Assembly (NCBI GenBank): GCA_963575745.1
Contig: CAUYUJ010014194.1
Location: 182,501 to 246,500 of the forward strand
From: Prorocentrum cordatum
Lineage: Eukaryota; Sar; Dinophyceae; Prorocentrales; Prorocentraceae
Length of the DNA stretch: 64,000 bases
Direction: 5' to 3'
Part shown: positions 30,890 to 41,754 of the stretch, in pieces
Position numbering within the stretch: the first letter of the stretch is position 1
Layout of the letters: every line of letters starts with the position of its first letter
Translations under genes and position numbers: made by a program
Notes under the pieces: generated by a model
What the model was told of the DNA's origin: nothing
The model's database searches: none
The model's input: only the letters and a program-made list of their open reading frames with translations

Positions 30890-31880
30890 AACGAGTTTCG
30901 GGCTTCCCCGAGATTGTCGGGCGGTCCCAGAGGCGCCCCAGACGGCCCGAGATACTCCCAAGAGGGGTCCACGAGCGCTCCAAGACAGCCCACGAGCGCT
31001 CCAAGAGACCCCAAGACCGCCCAAGACCGTCCAAGGGGGCCCCGAGACGCACCAAGAGGCCTCCAAGAGGCTTCCCAAGAGGGCCCCAAGGGGGACAGTT
31101 CATTGATTTTTGTATGGTTTTTAGAGGTTTTCCTGGTTCTCCCTTGTTCGGGCCAACATCAGCCCGAACCGGCCCAAGAGGCTCCAAAGATCGCCCCAAG
31201 ATAGCCCAAGAGGCCCCCCAAAGAGCCCGAAAACAATCCAAGAGAATCCCAAGACAGCCCAAGAGGGCTCCAAGACGGGCCCAAGAGAGCCCCAAGAGCG
31301 CCCAAAGAGGCACCCAAGAGGGCCCCAAGACGCCGCCAGGAGAGCCCCACGACGGCCAAAGGCCTCCAAGACGCCCCCAGACGGCCCAAAAGGGCCCCGA
31401 GACGACCCAAGAGAACCCCAAGAGGGCCCTAAAAGGGATCCAAAAGGGCCCCAAGAAGACTCCCAAGAGGCCCCAAAACGCTACATAACACCAGGGCTCC
31501 CAACACTGAGCTTCAATGGCGCCCCCAGAAGCCTTCCAATATTTCTTTTCCTCCATCATTCTTTTCTCCGTCTCCCTCCTTCTCTTTCCCGTTGTCCTCT
31601 TGGAAGCCTCTTGGAAGCCTCTTGGAAGCCTCTTGGGCCATCTTGGACGCCTCCTGGGCCGTCTGGAGGGCATCTTGGGCCATCTTGGACGCCTCCTGGG
31701 CCGTCTGGAGGGCATCTTGGGCGTCGTGGAGCGGTCTTCGGGCGTCTGGGGCCCGTCTTGGACCGTCTTGAGGGCCTCTTGGCGCCCCCTTGGGGCGATC
31801 CTGAGGGCCCTGGGGGGGTGTCTCGGGCAGCTCTCGGGCAGCTCTCGGACAGCTCTCGAGCCGCGTCTGGGGTACTTCTG
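30890..31880. repeat. CCAAGA/GGCCC degenerate repeat, inverted arrangement
   Basis: 30890-31480 is in CCAAGA orientation (words CCCAAGAGGGCCCC, CCAAGACGGCC). 31600-31880 is in the opposite CTTGGG orientation. A 120-bp non-repeat spacer (31490-31600) lies between, so the locus is a loose megapalindrome. Confidence 0.8.
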
Positions 31881-31985
31881 GCCCGGGAACCCCCAGGGGC
31901 TGCCCCGCGCGCGCGAATCAGAAATATTGTAAAGCAGCCGCCGGAGATCTTAGCACGCCTCTGGCCCGTTGGGCCGGCGACTTAT
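31878..31985. repeat. Dispersed repeat, copy 1 (partner 54998-55105)
   Basis: Shares CCGCGCGCGCGAA, AGAAATA and CCGGAGATCTTAGCACGCCT followed by CTGGCCCGTTGGGCCGGCGA with 54998-55105. In both places it sits at the right end of a CTTGGG-orientation array, so array and segment may be one repeat family with a fixed edge. Confidence 0.85.
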
Positions 31986-32226
31986 TCGCACGATGCTATG
32001 GTATAATGTTCAATATAAAAGGCGGGTTTGCTTCCTGGGCATGCCGATCGCCCTGTATACTCTTCTTCTTTCTCTTGCATGAGGTGCTGACTGAGCCCTC
32101 AAAACGACACATGCATTTGCGTTCGTCACATGCCGAGATTCACGCATACTGATTCCGTTCTCATAATCCGATCATTTGCACTTTCCACTGCATTCCTTGA
32201 TTGGCACTCAGAGGCACAGCCAACGC

Positions 32227-32229
<3 letters not shown>

Positions 32230-32266
<37 letters not shown>
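32230..32266. repeat. (TA)n microsatellite
   Basis: About 18 pure TA dinucleotides. Confidence 0.95.
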
Positions 32267-32268
<2 letters not shown>

Positions 32269-32337
32269 ACCTGCCAGCGGCAAGTCCCGCCGCCGTGCCA
32301 GCCCCGCATTCTCGGCGGTAACTGTTCGAACCGATGA

Positions 32338-32830
32338 TCAGGAGGATGATGATGATGTTTACGCTGACGATGACGACGGTTGGATGATGACGATGATTGC
32401 GATGACGATGGCGAGGGTCGGACGAGGATGGATAGTGTGGCGAACGAGAGCCATTTGCATTATCATGGTGATTGTAACCGTGCTCGTTCTGGCGATGGTG
32501 GTGGTAATGATGACGATGATGCTATGACGACGACGACGACGACGCTGCTGCTAATGAGGTTAATGTGTACGGGATGTGGGTGATTATGCTGAGGATGATG
32601 ATGATGCTGATGATGACGATGACGACGATGTTGATGAAGATGGTGCTGCTAATGATGATCGTTGTGACGATGATGACGGTGGTGGCGGTGGTGGTGGTGA
32701 CGATGCTGATGCTGGCGCTGATGATGATGAGGCTGATGAGAATGAGGTGGAAGAGGATGAGAAGGATGAGGACGAGAACGAGGAAGAGGCCGCAAACGGC
32801 GGTGACGATGATGATGAGGAGGAGGGAGCG
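32338..32830. repeat. Degenerate GAT/GAC/GAG triplet region
   Basis: Imperfect GATGAT, GACGAC, GGTGGT and GAGGAG units. Asp- and Met-rich frames are artefacts. Confidence 0.85.
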
Positions 32831-33061
32831 GAGGAGCCCTCATAGACCTCATTTGAGCCGTCTTCGGGGTGTCGCGGGCTCCTGCGGGGCACTTCCGCCT
32901 GAGATGCGCATGTGTATGCGCACGCATAGTTACACAGACCATTTGCATATACATGTACAAACCCATGCATACGTATATTTATATAACATATGTAGTATGT
33001 TCCCATAGGCGCATGTGTGTGCGGATGTACGCACGCACGCACTCCGCTAACGTGCGAAACT

Positions 33062-33113
33062 CTAAAGGACCAAGGTGCATGGCGCGCAGCGCCAATGCAG
33101 TCTTGTTTGTGTA

Positions 33114-33144
<31 letters not shown>

Positions 33145-33145
33145 C
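33062..33145 (+). mobile_element. Retroposon 3'-end stem-loop with (TC)n tail
   Basis: The word GGTGCATGGCGCG-CAGCGCCAATGCAG folds as a short stem-loop (GGCGC/GCGCC core) and is followed by CTTG and then a (TC)n run. The same motif, reverse-complemented, sits at 36963-37010 and 50659-50706 next to (TA)n and (CT)n(TA)n. A conserved hairpin followed by a variable simple repeat is typical of LINE/SINE 3' ends. Confidence 0.5.
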
Positions 33146-33239
33146 TATTCTTATATCGGAAAGCCGCGGGTCCCCCCCCCGTACATAAATTCGGCCCTGG
33201 GCGCTCCCATCGGCGGGAAATTCGGGCATTCGGTTCCGG

Positions 33240-33800
33240 AGGCCCCTCTCGGTCATCCCAAGCCGCCCTGGCGAGCTCAAGATCGCTCCCTGGACGGTCC
33301 CGCGGAGCACCGAAACGGCCCAAGACCGCTCCAACACGCCCAAGATGGTCTCCGGACGGCCCAAAATGCCCCCAAGACGCCCCACGAGAGCCCATAGGTC
33401 ACCCCCAAGCGGGCCCCAGAAGCCAAAATTCGTAAGTTTCCTATGGTTTTTCATGATTTTCAACGTGCTCGCTTTCTCGACCTCTCGACCACGCAAGACG
33501 GTCAAACAGGCCCCCAAGATTGCCCCAAGACGCCGGAAGTGGTTCCCATGAGGGCCCCACAACGGCCCAAGAGGGCCCCAAGATGGCCCCAAGATGGTTT
33601 TAAGACGGCCCAAGACCACCCAAGAAGCCCCGCAAGACGGCCCAAGATGGCCCCAAGAAGGACCAACGGAACTGACCTTTCGAGCTCTTCCCCCAAATAT
33701 GGCCCCAGAGCCGCCGAGGGGCCCCCCAAAGAGCCCTCCGAGGGTCCCAGAGAGCCCCAAGAGACCTCGACGACGCCTTCCCAGCCCAACAAATGAGCTC
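33240..33800. repeat. CCAAGA/GGCCC degenerate repeat, CCAAGA orientation
   Basis: Words such as GGCCCAAGA, CCCCAAGACG and CAAGATGGCCCC. A non-array spacer at 33420-33500 interrupts it. Confidence 0.8.
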
Positions 33801-34360
33801 AAGAGCCCCCCCCCCCGGGATAGGGGCCAGAAATGATTATCTTTCACTGGTCGGCCTGTAGATTTAAATTTACTGGCCCTCATGCCCAAATGATCGCTGA
33901 TCGCGATGAGGCCGACATCTGCGCGACGCGACGCCGACTGTGCGAATCGACCGAGCTTGCGATTTGAAGGAGCGCCCAGCACGGCGTCGCACGACAATTG
34001 GACACCATGACCCGCCGCCTGCAGGAAACCCTTCAGGCGCCAGTGGCGCTCTCTGGGCGGCCAGGGATTGCGGGGGCTTCCCCGTCGGCCTGAACGCGCC
34101 GAGAAACGACCCTGGGCCCTGGGCGTCTAGTGAAACCCAGATCCCCAATCCGTCGCCGAGACGTCTCCACGAGCTTCCTCATCGACCCAAGTGGGCCCAA
34201 TAGCTCCACGTGGTCCTCGGGAGAGCCAGTAGGAGAACCCGAGGAAGAGCGCGACAGGCCCCGAGAGACGCCCGATACGCCCTAGAGCGAACCCCCAGCA
34301 GAAGCACGCAAGAAACCACTCGCATCCGCCCCCGACAAGGACGCAACCCAGACCCGCGAC
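33801..34360. other. No gene seen
   Basis: Mixed-composition DNA with no recognisable domain. Confidence 0.4.
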
Positions 34361-34423
34361 CGGTGAAGTGAAAGATTTTGCGGTGTTGGCCCACCCAGAA
34401 CAACAAAATCTTTCATTTCACCG
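34361..34423. repeat. Hairpin with 20-bp stem
   Basis: Arms 34361-34380 (starts CGGTGAAGTGAAAG) and 34404-34423 pair at 19 of 20 positions across a 23-base loop. It is AT-richer than its surroundings. Confidence 0.85.
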
Positions 34424-35127
34424 ATCCGGCCTGGCGGGGGTTCCAGGGGCGGACGCCGCGCGCGCCCTGAGGCGGCGGGCCGATCGACGCAGGGCCGCGT
34501 CCTCGCTTGCGCGCGCGCACCGATCTGCGGCGCGGCGCGCGCAGTCCGGCGCCTGAGGCCTGATGAGATTTAACGGTGCACATATTCGTTTGGGCATGAA
34601 GATTCCCGTCGACACTCTCGGGCAGCCTTGAAATACGCGCTGATTGAACGGGATCAAGCCGCGGCTATATAGGCACATGCGGCCTCAATGTCTGTTCGGA
34701 GGCCGCTCGAACCAACCGAAGGGCCGTTGCATCGCGCATCACGTCGCTTTCCATCAGCAAACGAAAATGCATCTACAGCGCGCGCGTCGTTCTCGAGGAG
34801 CCCAGCAGCATCTTGCGATGGCCGCGCTCGCTTGGCTAACGCGTTCCAAGGAGGCAGCGGGCAGCGAAACGAAGAGCGCGCCGTGTAATAATTCAATTAA
34901 GCGTCTGCGATCGAAAACCCAAACAACCAGTGAAAGATAAATATTTCTGGCCCCGACGGGAGGCCACACAGATGCTTCAATGAGGTCCCCTACCCAGCCC
35001 AAAGCACTTCCGCACGGCCCACGAGAGCCCCAAGACGGCCCAACAAAGAGCCGTCAGTGTCCCCAACGGCTCCCAAAAGCCCCCCAAGACGGCCACAGGA
35101 GGCCACAACAACACCTCACAGAGTTTC
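34424..35127. other. No gene seen
   Basis: GC-rich to 34560, then balanced composition; short CCAAGACGGCC repeats begin near 35010. Confidence 0.4.
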
Positions 35128-36700
35128 ATGACGGCCGTGAGTCCTGTGAGCCCTACACGCCCCATCAGCCCTACGCTCCCTGTGAGCCCTACGAGACCTA
35201 CGAGCCCTACGAGCCCTCTAAGCCCCATGAGCCCTATGACACCTCCGAGCCCCGTGAGACCTCCGACCCCTATGCGCCCTGTAAGCCATATGAGCTCCGT
35301 GACCCCTGTAAGCCCTACAGGCCCCATGATCCCTGTGAGCCCTACCATCCCTACGGGCCCTATGAGCCCTACACGAGCCCTATGAGCCCCATGAGCCCTA
35401 TGACACCTCCGAGCTCCATCACCCCTACGAGCCCCATGAGCCCTAAGAGCCTTATGAGCCCTACCAGCCCGACGACCCCTACAAGCCCTACGACCCCTGC
35501 GAGCCTTACGAGCCCTACAACTATGAGCCCAATGAGCCCTACGAGCCCTACGACCCACGTGAGCCTCACGAGCCCGGGCCCCACGACACCTTACGAGCAC
35601 GTATGGCCTTTGAGCCCTATGAGCCCTATGAGCCCTACACGCCGTATGAGCCCTATGAGCCCCAGGAGCCCTATGAGCACTGTGAGCCCTGCGGGCACCA
35701 TGAGCCCTATGAGCCCTACGGGCTCCCGGGCGATATGAGCCCCATGAACCACAGGAGCCCCATGAGCACTATGAGCCCTACGGGCACCATGACCCATATG
35801 AGCCCTACGGCCCCCGCGGGCCCTACGACCCCCTACGAGCCATGTATGGCCTTTGAGCCCCATGAGCCCTATGGGCCCTACAGGCCGTATAAGCCTTATG
35901 AGCCTTATGAGCCCCAGGAGCCCAATGAGTACTACGAGCCCTGCGGGCACCATGAGCCCTATGAGCCCCATGGGCCCTGCAGGCCGTGTGAGCCCTACGA
36001 GCCCTATGAGCACTATGAGCCCCGCGGGCACAATGAGCCCTGTGAGCCCTACGGGCCGTATGAGCCCTATGAGCCCCAGGAGCCCCATGAGCACTACGAG
36101 CCCTACGGGCACCATGAGCCCTATGAACCATATGGGCCGTACGATTCCTATGAGCCTCACGAGCCCAATGAGCCCTACGGGCCCGGAGGGCTCTACGAGC
36201 TTCATGGGCCACATGAGCCATGTGAGCCCTATGAGAACCCTTTGCCTTATGAGCCCTATGAGCCCTATGACCCTATAGGCCTTATGAGCCTTTTGACTGC
36301 TGTGAGCCGCATGGGCCTCATGAACCTGATGAGCCCTATGAGCCCTACGGGCCGTAGGAGTCCTATGAGCCCAACGAGCTCCAGGAGCCCTATGAGCACT
36401 ATGGGCCCCGCGGGCACCATGAGACCTATGAGCCCAATGAGCCCTGTGAGCCCTATGAGCCCTGTGAGCCCTATGAGCCCTGGAAGCCCTGCGAGTCCTA
36501 CGAGCCCTATGGGACCATGAGCCCCATGAGCCCTATGAGCACTGGGAGCCCTGTGAGCCATATGAGCCCTACGACCCCTGTGAGCCTGACGAGCCCTGCG
36601 ATCCATGTGGCCCCATGAGACCCAATGAGCCCTATGAGCCCTATGAGCCCTATGAGCCTCACGGACCTTACGAGCCCGATGATTCCCAAGAGCCGATTAC
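35128..36700. repeat. 1.6-kb GAGCCCTAY nonamer minisatellite
   Basis: Tandem 9-mers GAGCCCTAT/GAGCCCTAC with variants GAGCCCCAG, GGGCACCAT and GAGCACTAT arranged in longer higher-order blocks of roughly 100 bp. Because the unit is a multiple of three, one frame reads Glu-Pro-Tyr repeats and the others Ser-Pro-Met or Ala-Leu-type repeats. Expression is not supported by any flanking gene structure. Confidence 0.93.
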
Positions 36701-36849
36701 CTCACGGAACCCCAGGAGCCCTACAATTCCAATGAGTCCTATGACACCCATGACCACTTCCCGAATCGCACCGCGGCAGTGACGACTGCCGGTCCCATCG
36801 CGCCTCTCTGGCGCCATGCGACCAAGATTTTAAAAGCGAAGCGAGCCGG

Positions 36850-36871
36850 TAAACTCTTGTATATATACATG

Positions 36872-36922
<51 letters not shown>

Positions 36923-36962
36923 GTACATACATATATATATATTTATATATATAAATATATAT
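36850..36962. repeat. (TA)n microsatellite at the edge of the 1.69-kb repeat
   Basis: TA dinucleotides with TGTACATA interruptions, immediately left of the duplicated block. Confidence 0.95.
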
Positions 36963-38653
36963 ACAAGGCTGCATAGGCGCTTCGCGCCATGCATCTTGTT
37001 CCTTGAAGCTTTGGATCGGCTGGCTTATCGCGGTATCCTGCGGTCCCTTCGAGGGGTCCTCGCGGGCTCGCATTGCGAATGTGCAGAGGTTGCGGAGGGG
37101 GAGTGGGAGAACTTGGTGTTCGAAGCAACGAAAGGGGCAAATGAAATGCAAGAAAAGGACTTCAGAGGGAAACTTATCGAATCCCGGGTTCGCAACCAAA
37201 TTTCTTTTAAAAAAGGGTGCGAACCCAGGATTCTGACCAGAATGCAGCTTTATACTGCAAAATATGAGGCAGGGGGGGCGCGGGGAGGCGTGCTGACGCG
37301 ACTTTGGGACAGGCAGGCTCTACGAACGTTATGTATGGGCTTCGTTCTCACCTTCCTCTTTGGACGGAGAGCGCTAATTTTCGCGCTCGGAGGCTGCGAT
37401 CCTCGTGAGGGGTCCCGTTTCCGGAAGTCCCGGTTGGGGAGGATCCTATTTCGGGGGGGGGGGGTCCCACCCCCCAGGATTATAAAGGCCTTCTTCGGAG
37501 AACTCGTGGAGGTTCTTAGAGGCCTTGTGGGGCGTCGTGGGGGAACTTCGTGAATGCTTCTTGGCGGCTCTTGGGCGCCTCGTGGCACGTCTGGGGAGCC
37601 GTTGAGGAGTCTTGGAGCTTCGTGTGGGCGTCTGGGTGCAGAGTCCTTGAAATCATAAGCCTTTTGCGCGCCTTGTGGCCCTTCTTGTGGCCTCCTGGAA
37701 GGGGCTTGGGGCCTCGCGTGGCCGTGTGGGAGCCGAGCGCGTTGCAATTGTATGTTTTTCCCTTTTAAGCTCTCTCTGAAGCTTGTCTTGGGGCTCTCTG
37801 GGGCCGTCTTGGGCACGGCTTGGGCCGTCTGGAGGCTCTGTTGGGCCGGCTGTGGACTCGCTTGGAGGCTGCTTGGGCCCTCTGGGATTGGTCTTGTGGG
37901 CGTCTTCGGCCGTCTTGGCACGTCGGAACAGTGAACATGCAACGAAGCCAAAATCTTAGGAAAGCCATCGGAAATTAATGATTTTGATCTCTTGGGGCCT
38001 TCTTCAGAGAACTCTGCGAGGTTCGTGGGGCCTTCTCAAGCTGTCGGGGGAACCTTTAAGAAGCTTTTAAGGCAACCCGAGGACCCTCGCGTACCCTCGT
38101 AGGTGCCTCTTCGGACGAATATCGCTCAGTTTCGCGCTGGAAGGCTGCGATCCTCGTGAGGGGTGCCGTTTCTGAAGGCCGTCTTGGGGCTCTCTGGGGC
38201 CGTCTTGGGCACCCCTTGGGCCGTGTCGGGGCTGTCTTGGGCCGGTTTCGGACTCGCTTGGAGGCCTCTTGAGCCGTCTGGCATCGGTCTTGTGGGCGTC
38301 TTCGGCCGTCTTGGCACGTCGGAACAGTGAACATGCAAAGAAGCAAAAATCTTAGAAAAACCATAGGAAATCACTGATTTTCATCTCTCGGGGGCTTCTT
38401 CGGAGGACTCTGGAAGGCTCTTGGGACCCTCTTGGGCCTTCGTAGGAGCCTCGAGAAAGCCTCTCGGGAGGTCCAAGGAGCCTCGCGTGTCCTCTCACCT
38501 TCCTCTTTGGACGGAGAGCGCTAATTTTCGCGCTCGGAGGCTGCGATCCTCGTGAGGGGTCCCGTTTCCGGAAGTCCCGGTTGGGGAGGATCCTATTTCG
38601 GGGGGGGGGGGGTCCCACCCCCCAGGATTATAAAAATATAGAAAAGGGAATAC
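36963..38653. repeat. 1.69-kb dispersed duplication, copy 1
   Basis: Nearly identical to 50659-52347 in the same orientation, offset 13,695-13,696 bp. Left edge: ACAAGGCTGCATAGGCGC next to TA repeats. Right edge: GATTATAAAAATATAGAAAA followed by GGGAATA. Inside are a 16-bp inverted pair (GAATCCCGGGTTCGCA with TGCGAACCCAGGATTC, about 37177-37226), a ~130-bp direct repeat (about 37352-37487 and 38504-38635), and a ~396-bp internal near-tandem repeat. A 185-codon frame (36996-37553) is open in both copies, but most base differences between copies change amino acids, so I do not call it a gene. Confidence 0.93.
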
Positions 38654-38939
38654 GCCCCCCCCCCCCCGGGAGCCTCCCCCACCTCCGTGATATCTAGGGG
38701 CAACTCTCGGCACCGCGCCCCCGGCCTCCCAGGGAGGCCCTAGAACGCTCCAGGACGGCCCACGACGCCCTCGGGGAACCCCAACCCCCAGAAGGCGAAA
38801 GGACGGCCCAAGACGCTCCCAAGCAGCCCAAGACAGATTGCTGGCGGCTCTGATCGGGAACGTCCGAAGAGGCTAAAAACGTTGAGTTTCTTTGTTTTTT
38901 AGCGGGGGTTTTAGCCTTCTCGCGTTTTCGAGCTTCCAA

Positions 38940-39106
38940 CGCTCCAAGACGGGCCAAGAAGGCCCCAAGACGGCCCAAGAGCGCCCTGAGGCAGCCCAAG
39001 ACAACCCTAGGATGGCCCGAAAAAACGCCCAGAACAGCTGGAATGCAAATCAATAGTCCCGGCTTTCCGCTCCAAGAGGCCCCCAGGAGGCCCCAAGAGT
39101 CCCCCG
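38940..39106. repeat. CCAAGA/GGCCC degenerate repeat, left flank of the YR element
   Basis: Words CCAAGACGG and CCCAAGA. The same repeat resumes at 48938 on the other side of the element. Confidence 0.8.
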
Positions 39107-39107
39107 A

Positions 39108-39163
39108 TGGCAGCGCTCTGCACATTATGGTTGCGACCGTCCGTGGGCAAATCTGCTCACTTG
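39108..39163 (+). repeat. Split direct repeat A1
   Basis: Matches A2 at 48714-48769 with about seven differences over ~57 bp. The shared core is GTTGCGACCGTCCGTGGGC. It lies 9 bp before the first ATG of the gag region. Confidence 0.75.
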
Positions 39164-39171
39164 TTTGAGGC

Positions 39172-40975
39172 ATGAGCAGCACGACCGCTCTCGCCGTCCG
39201 CGGAGGATCGATCCTGCCTTCGATCTGCCTCCTCGCTTGGCTTCCTGGCGCAGAGCCCGCCGCACCCGGTTTGCCCTGTGCGCCGACCTGGCGCCGCCAG
39301 GCGCCAGCCGACCTGGCGCCGCTGGAGGCTGAGCTCGACTCCGTGGGCGAGCGGCTGACGAGGGCCGAGCAGGCCGTGCAGAACCTGAGCGTCAGCGTCG
39401 AGGCACTGTCGAGCGGGCCCGTTTGTCCGCTGGAGGGGCCACCTCCGAAGGCGGCGAGCGCGGCGGTCGCCAGGCCGCCGCCTGCAGTGGGCGACGAGCT
39501 GAAGGAGTGTGGGCCGTCGCGGCCGTGGGCGTGATCGAGAGCGCCGTGGGCCGCCTGGTGTGCCGCCGCCCCAGTGGCTGTTGTCGCTGCCGAGGAGATC
39601 CCGCACAAGTGGAGGTGGCCCGTGCTGCGCCTGGCGGGCGGCACCGCCGTCGGGGTGCAGGCGTTTTGCAGTGTAGTGCTGCCTGGTGACAGCGTCGCCG
39701 TGTGGTGCGATGACGATGATGCGCGTGGCACCATCGTGCTTTGATGCTTGGTCTCGCCGTATGTGCGGTGCACCCTGTCGCCGGATGGGGACTGCACGCC
39801 CGATCACATTGCGTGCCAGGACCCTGGCGGCTATTCGCGGGCGTTCCGCGACGATCGCGGGGGAAGCCGGGCCCCGGTGAAGCGAGGGACGTTCTGCCAG
39901 CTGTCCGAGCCGATAAGCGGCATCCAGCTGAGGAAGCTGATCCGCGAGACTCGCGCTGAGCTCACGGAGGCGGGCGAGGTGCTGATGGGCCCGACCCACT
40001 ACCTGGACGAGGGGATGATCAGGCCGTCCAGCTCCGCCGTTCAGCGGCTGGCTTTCGCTGCCCAGAAGCAGCCGCCGCTGCCGCTTTCCCAGGGGCCCCC
40101 GCCCGTGGAGGGGGCGGATACCCCGAGGAACGAGCTCTGCCCCCCTGATGGTCTTGATTGGGCGTTTGCGGAGGTTCCTCATCTTGGACGAGTTGTGCAG
40201 TTGACTCGACACGACATCAGGATGGGCGACCGCAATGCAGTGGTGAGGCTGAACGATCGTTGGACTCGGGTGGATGCCATCAGCCCCGAAGAGCGCGCGG
40301 ATTTTGTGAAGGGGGGCGCGCAATTTCTATCGGGCCAAGTCGTTCGAGGACTGGGTTGATGACCGCCGCGGCGCTGCTGACAAGGTATGGGAGGGCGACT
40401 GGGTTGATGACCGCCGCGGCGCTGATGACAAGGCCCCCGAGGGCTTGGCTGAGATTGGCTAGAGGCCCGACGCCTTAGCCGAGCACCAGGAGAAGGGCGA
40501 GGTGAAGGAGCAGACCGACGAGGCGAGGACGCTGTGGATCGTGACTGCCGAGAGCGGCGGGCGGCGCGAGCCCCGGAGGTCCGTTGCGAGAGAGCTGCGC
40601 CCCCATTCCTCCCCCGATTGGCCGTTCGACGATCGGCGCTCCCAGACCCTGCGCGTTGCGAAGAGGTTCGACCGAGCAGGTGGCGACCCCCTCTCGCGGC
40701 TGGCAGTTTGGCCTCGCGAGAAGGGGGGGTGTCGGGCAGAACGAGCGCGCTGCCATCGAGGTGACCGCCCTCCTTGCGGCCGCGCAGTATGGAGGCAGCT
40801 ACGACCAGCTCAACGTAGCCTCGCTCGCGTCGATCGACGCGCTGCGCAGGAAGGCAGCTCAGATCATCGAGGCCCACAAGGGCGATCCTTCGCGGCCGAA
40901 GTGGCAGGGGCTCGAGCGCTGCTTGGGCGCCGGCGGCCCCCGCGAGGTCGTCGATCCTGGCCTCGAGAGTTCGGT
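39172..40975 (+). pseudogene. YR-element gag, frameshifted
   Basis: ATG 39172 opens a 120-codon frame ending at TGA 39532. Then 39748-40359 gives a segment with SPDGD and a long linker typical of dinoflagellate YR-element ORF1. Next comes a duplicated 16-residue stretch (DWVDDRRGA at 40351 and 40399). Then in yet another frame DEARTLWIVT, and finally NERAAIEV...SYDQLNVASLASIDAL (about 40740-40870), which resembles the conserved YDQLN-containing region I associate with these Gag proteins. Several frame changes and stops mean no intact protein. Function would be capsid-like RNA packaging. The family match is from memory of motif patterns. Confidence 0.55.
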
Positions 40976-41230
40976 GGCTCACAAGAACAGGCTGCGAGCA
41001 CAGCGGGCGACGACCGTCTTGCACCGGCTCGCATCCCTTGTTCCTCCCCGAGTCGCAGCGGCAGTGTGGCGCACGCTCTGGTCGGGGTGGTGCACTGCAA
41101 GGCGCTTCGGCGGGCGCGGAGCATGCCTGTTCTGCGGCCTCGAGGACGGGGACTCAGTGGAGCACGCCACGGTTTGCCGCGCGCTTGCCGAGTTCGGGGC
41201 GGGCCACCTGCGGCCGCCTTGGTTGGCACC
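40976..41230 (+). mobile_element. LINE 3' coding tail (RT C-terminal CCHC) inserted in gag
   Basis: A frame reads LASLVPPRVAAAVWRTLWSG, then CTARRFG and a CCHC finger CLFCG..EDGDSVEHATVC (C-x2-C, H-x3-C). This is the usual C-terminal end of non-LTR reverse transcriptases, and the same arrangement recurs at 59.8-60.1 kb. It lies downstream of the gag YDQLN region and upstream of a gag-tail-like Gly/Lys-rich frame, so it looks like a 5'-truncated LINE insertion into gag. Confidence 0.55.
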
Positions 41231-41275
41231 GAGGATCGTCGCCTTGGTTGGCACCGAGGATCGTCGCAAGCCGCG
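41228..41275. repeat. 24-bp tandem duplication
   Basis: TTGGTTGGCACCGAGGATCG occurs twice, 24 bp apart. Confidence 0.85.
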
Positions 41276-41699
41276 TCCGGGCCGCGTCTGTCTGTCCAAG
41301 GGGGGCAGGATTTGTCCGCCGCAGCCGGCGCCCGCTTTTTTTTTGCCCTTCTCCCTGGCCGGCGTTTCGGCCACGTTCGTAGGACAGGCTTGCGACGAAC
41401 AGTTAGTTGCCAGCACGCTGGGCGAGGCGAGTGGTGCATATAGCTTCTCACTGTGGTCATTGTCCCGATCGGGGTCCATGCGGTCTCCGTTTTTGTGGCT
41501 GGCAGCCATCGGGCTCCAGTCACAAACCACCCCCTGGGGGGCCGCACGCCCGGGGGGAGTGGGGGTCGTTCCTTCCCCCCTTCTCCCCTTTCTCCGCTTC
41601 TCCTTCTCCCCCGCCCTCTCCCCTTCCCCTGTTTCCTCCGGCCTTTCCCTCGCCCCCTCCCTGTCTCCCCCGTCGTCGGCGTGGTCGTTTCGTCGCCTG

Positions 41700-41754
<55 letters not shown>

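Noticed and set aside
36996-37553. 185-codon frame present in both 1.69-kb copies
   Set aside because: Differences between copies mostly change amino acids and the start is not ATG, so there is no sign of coding constraint.
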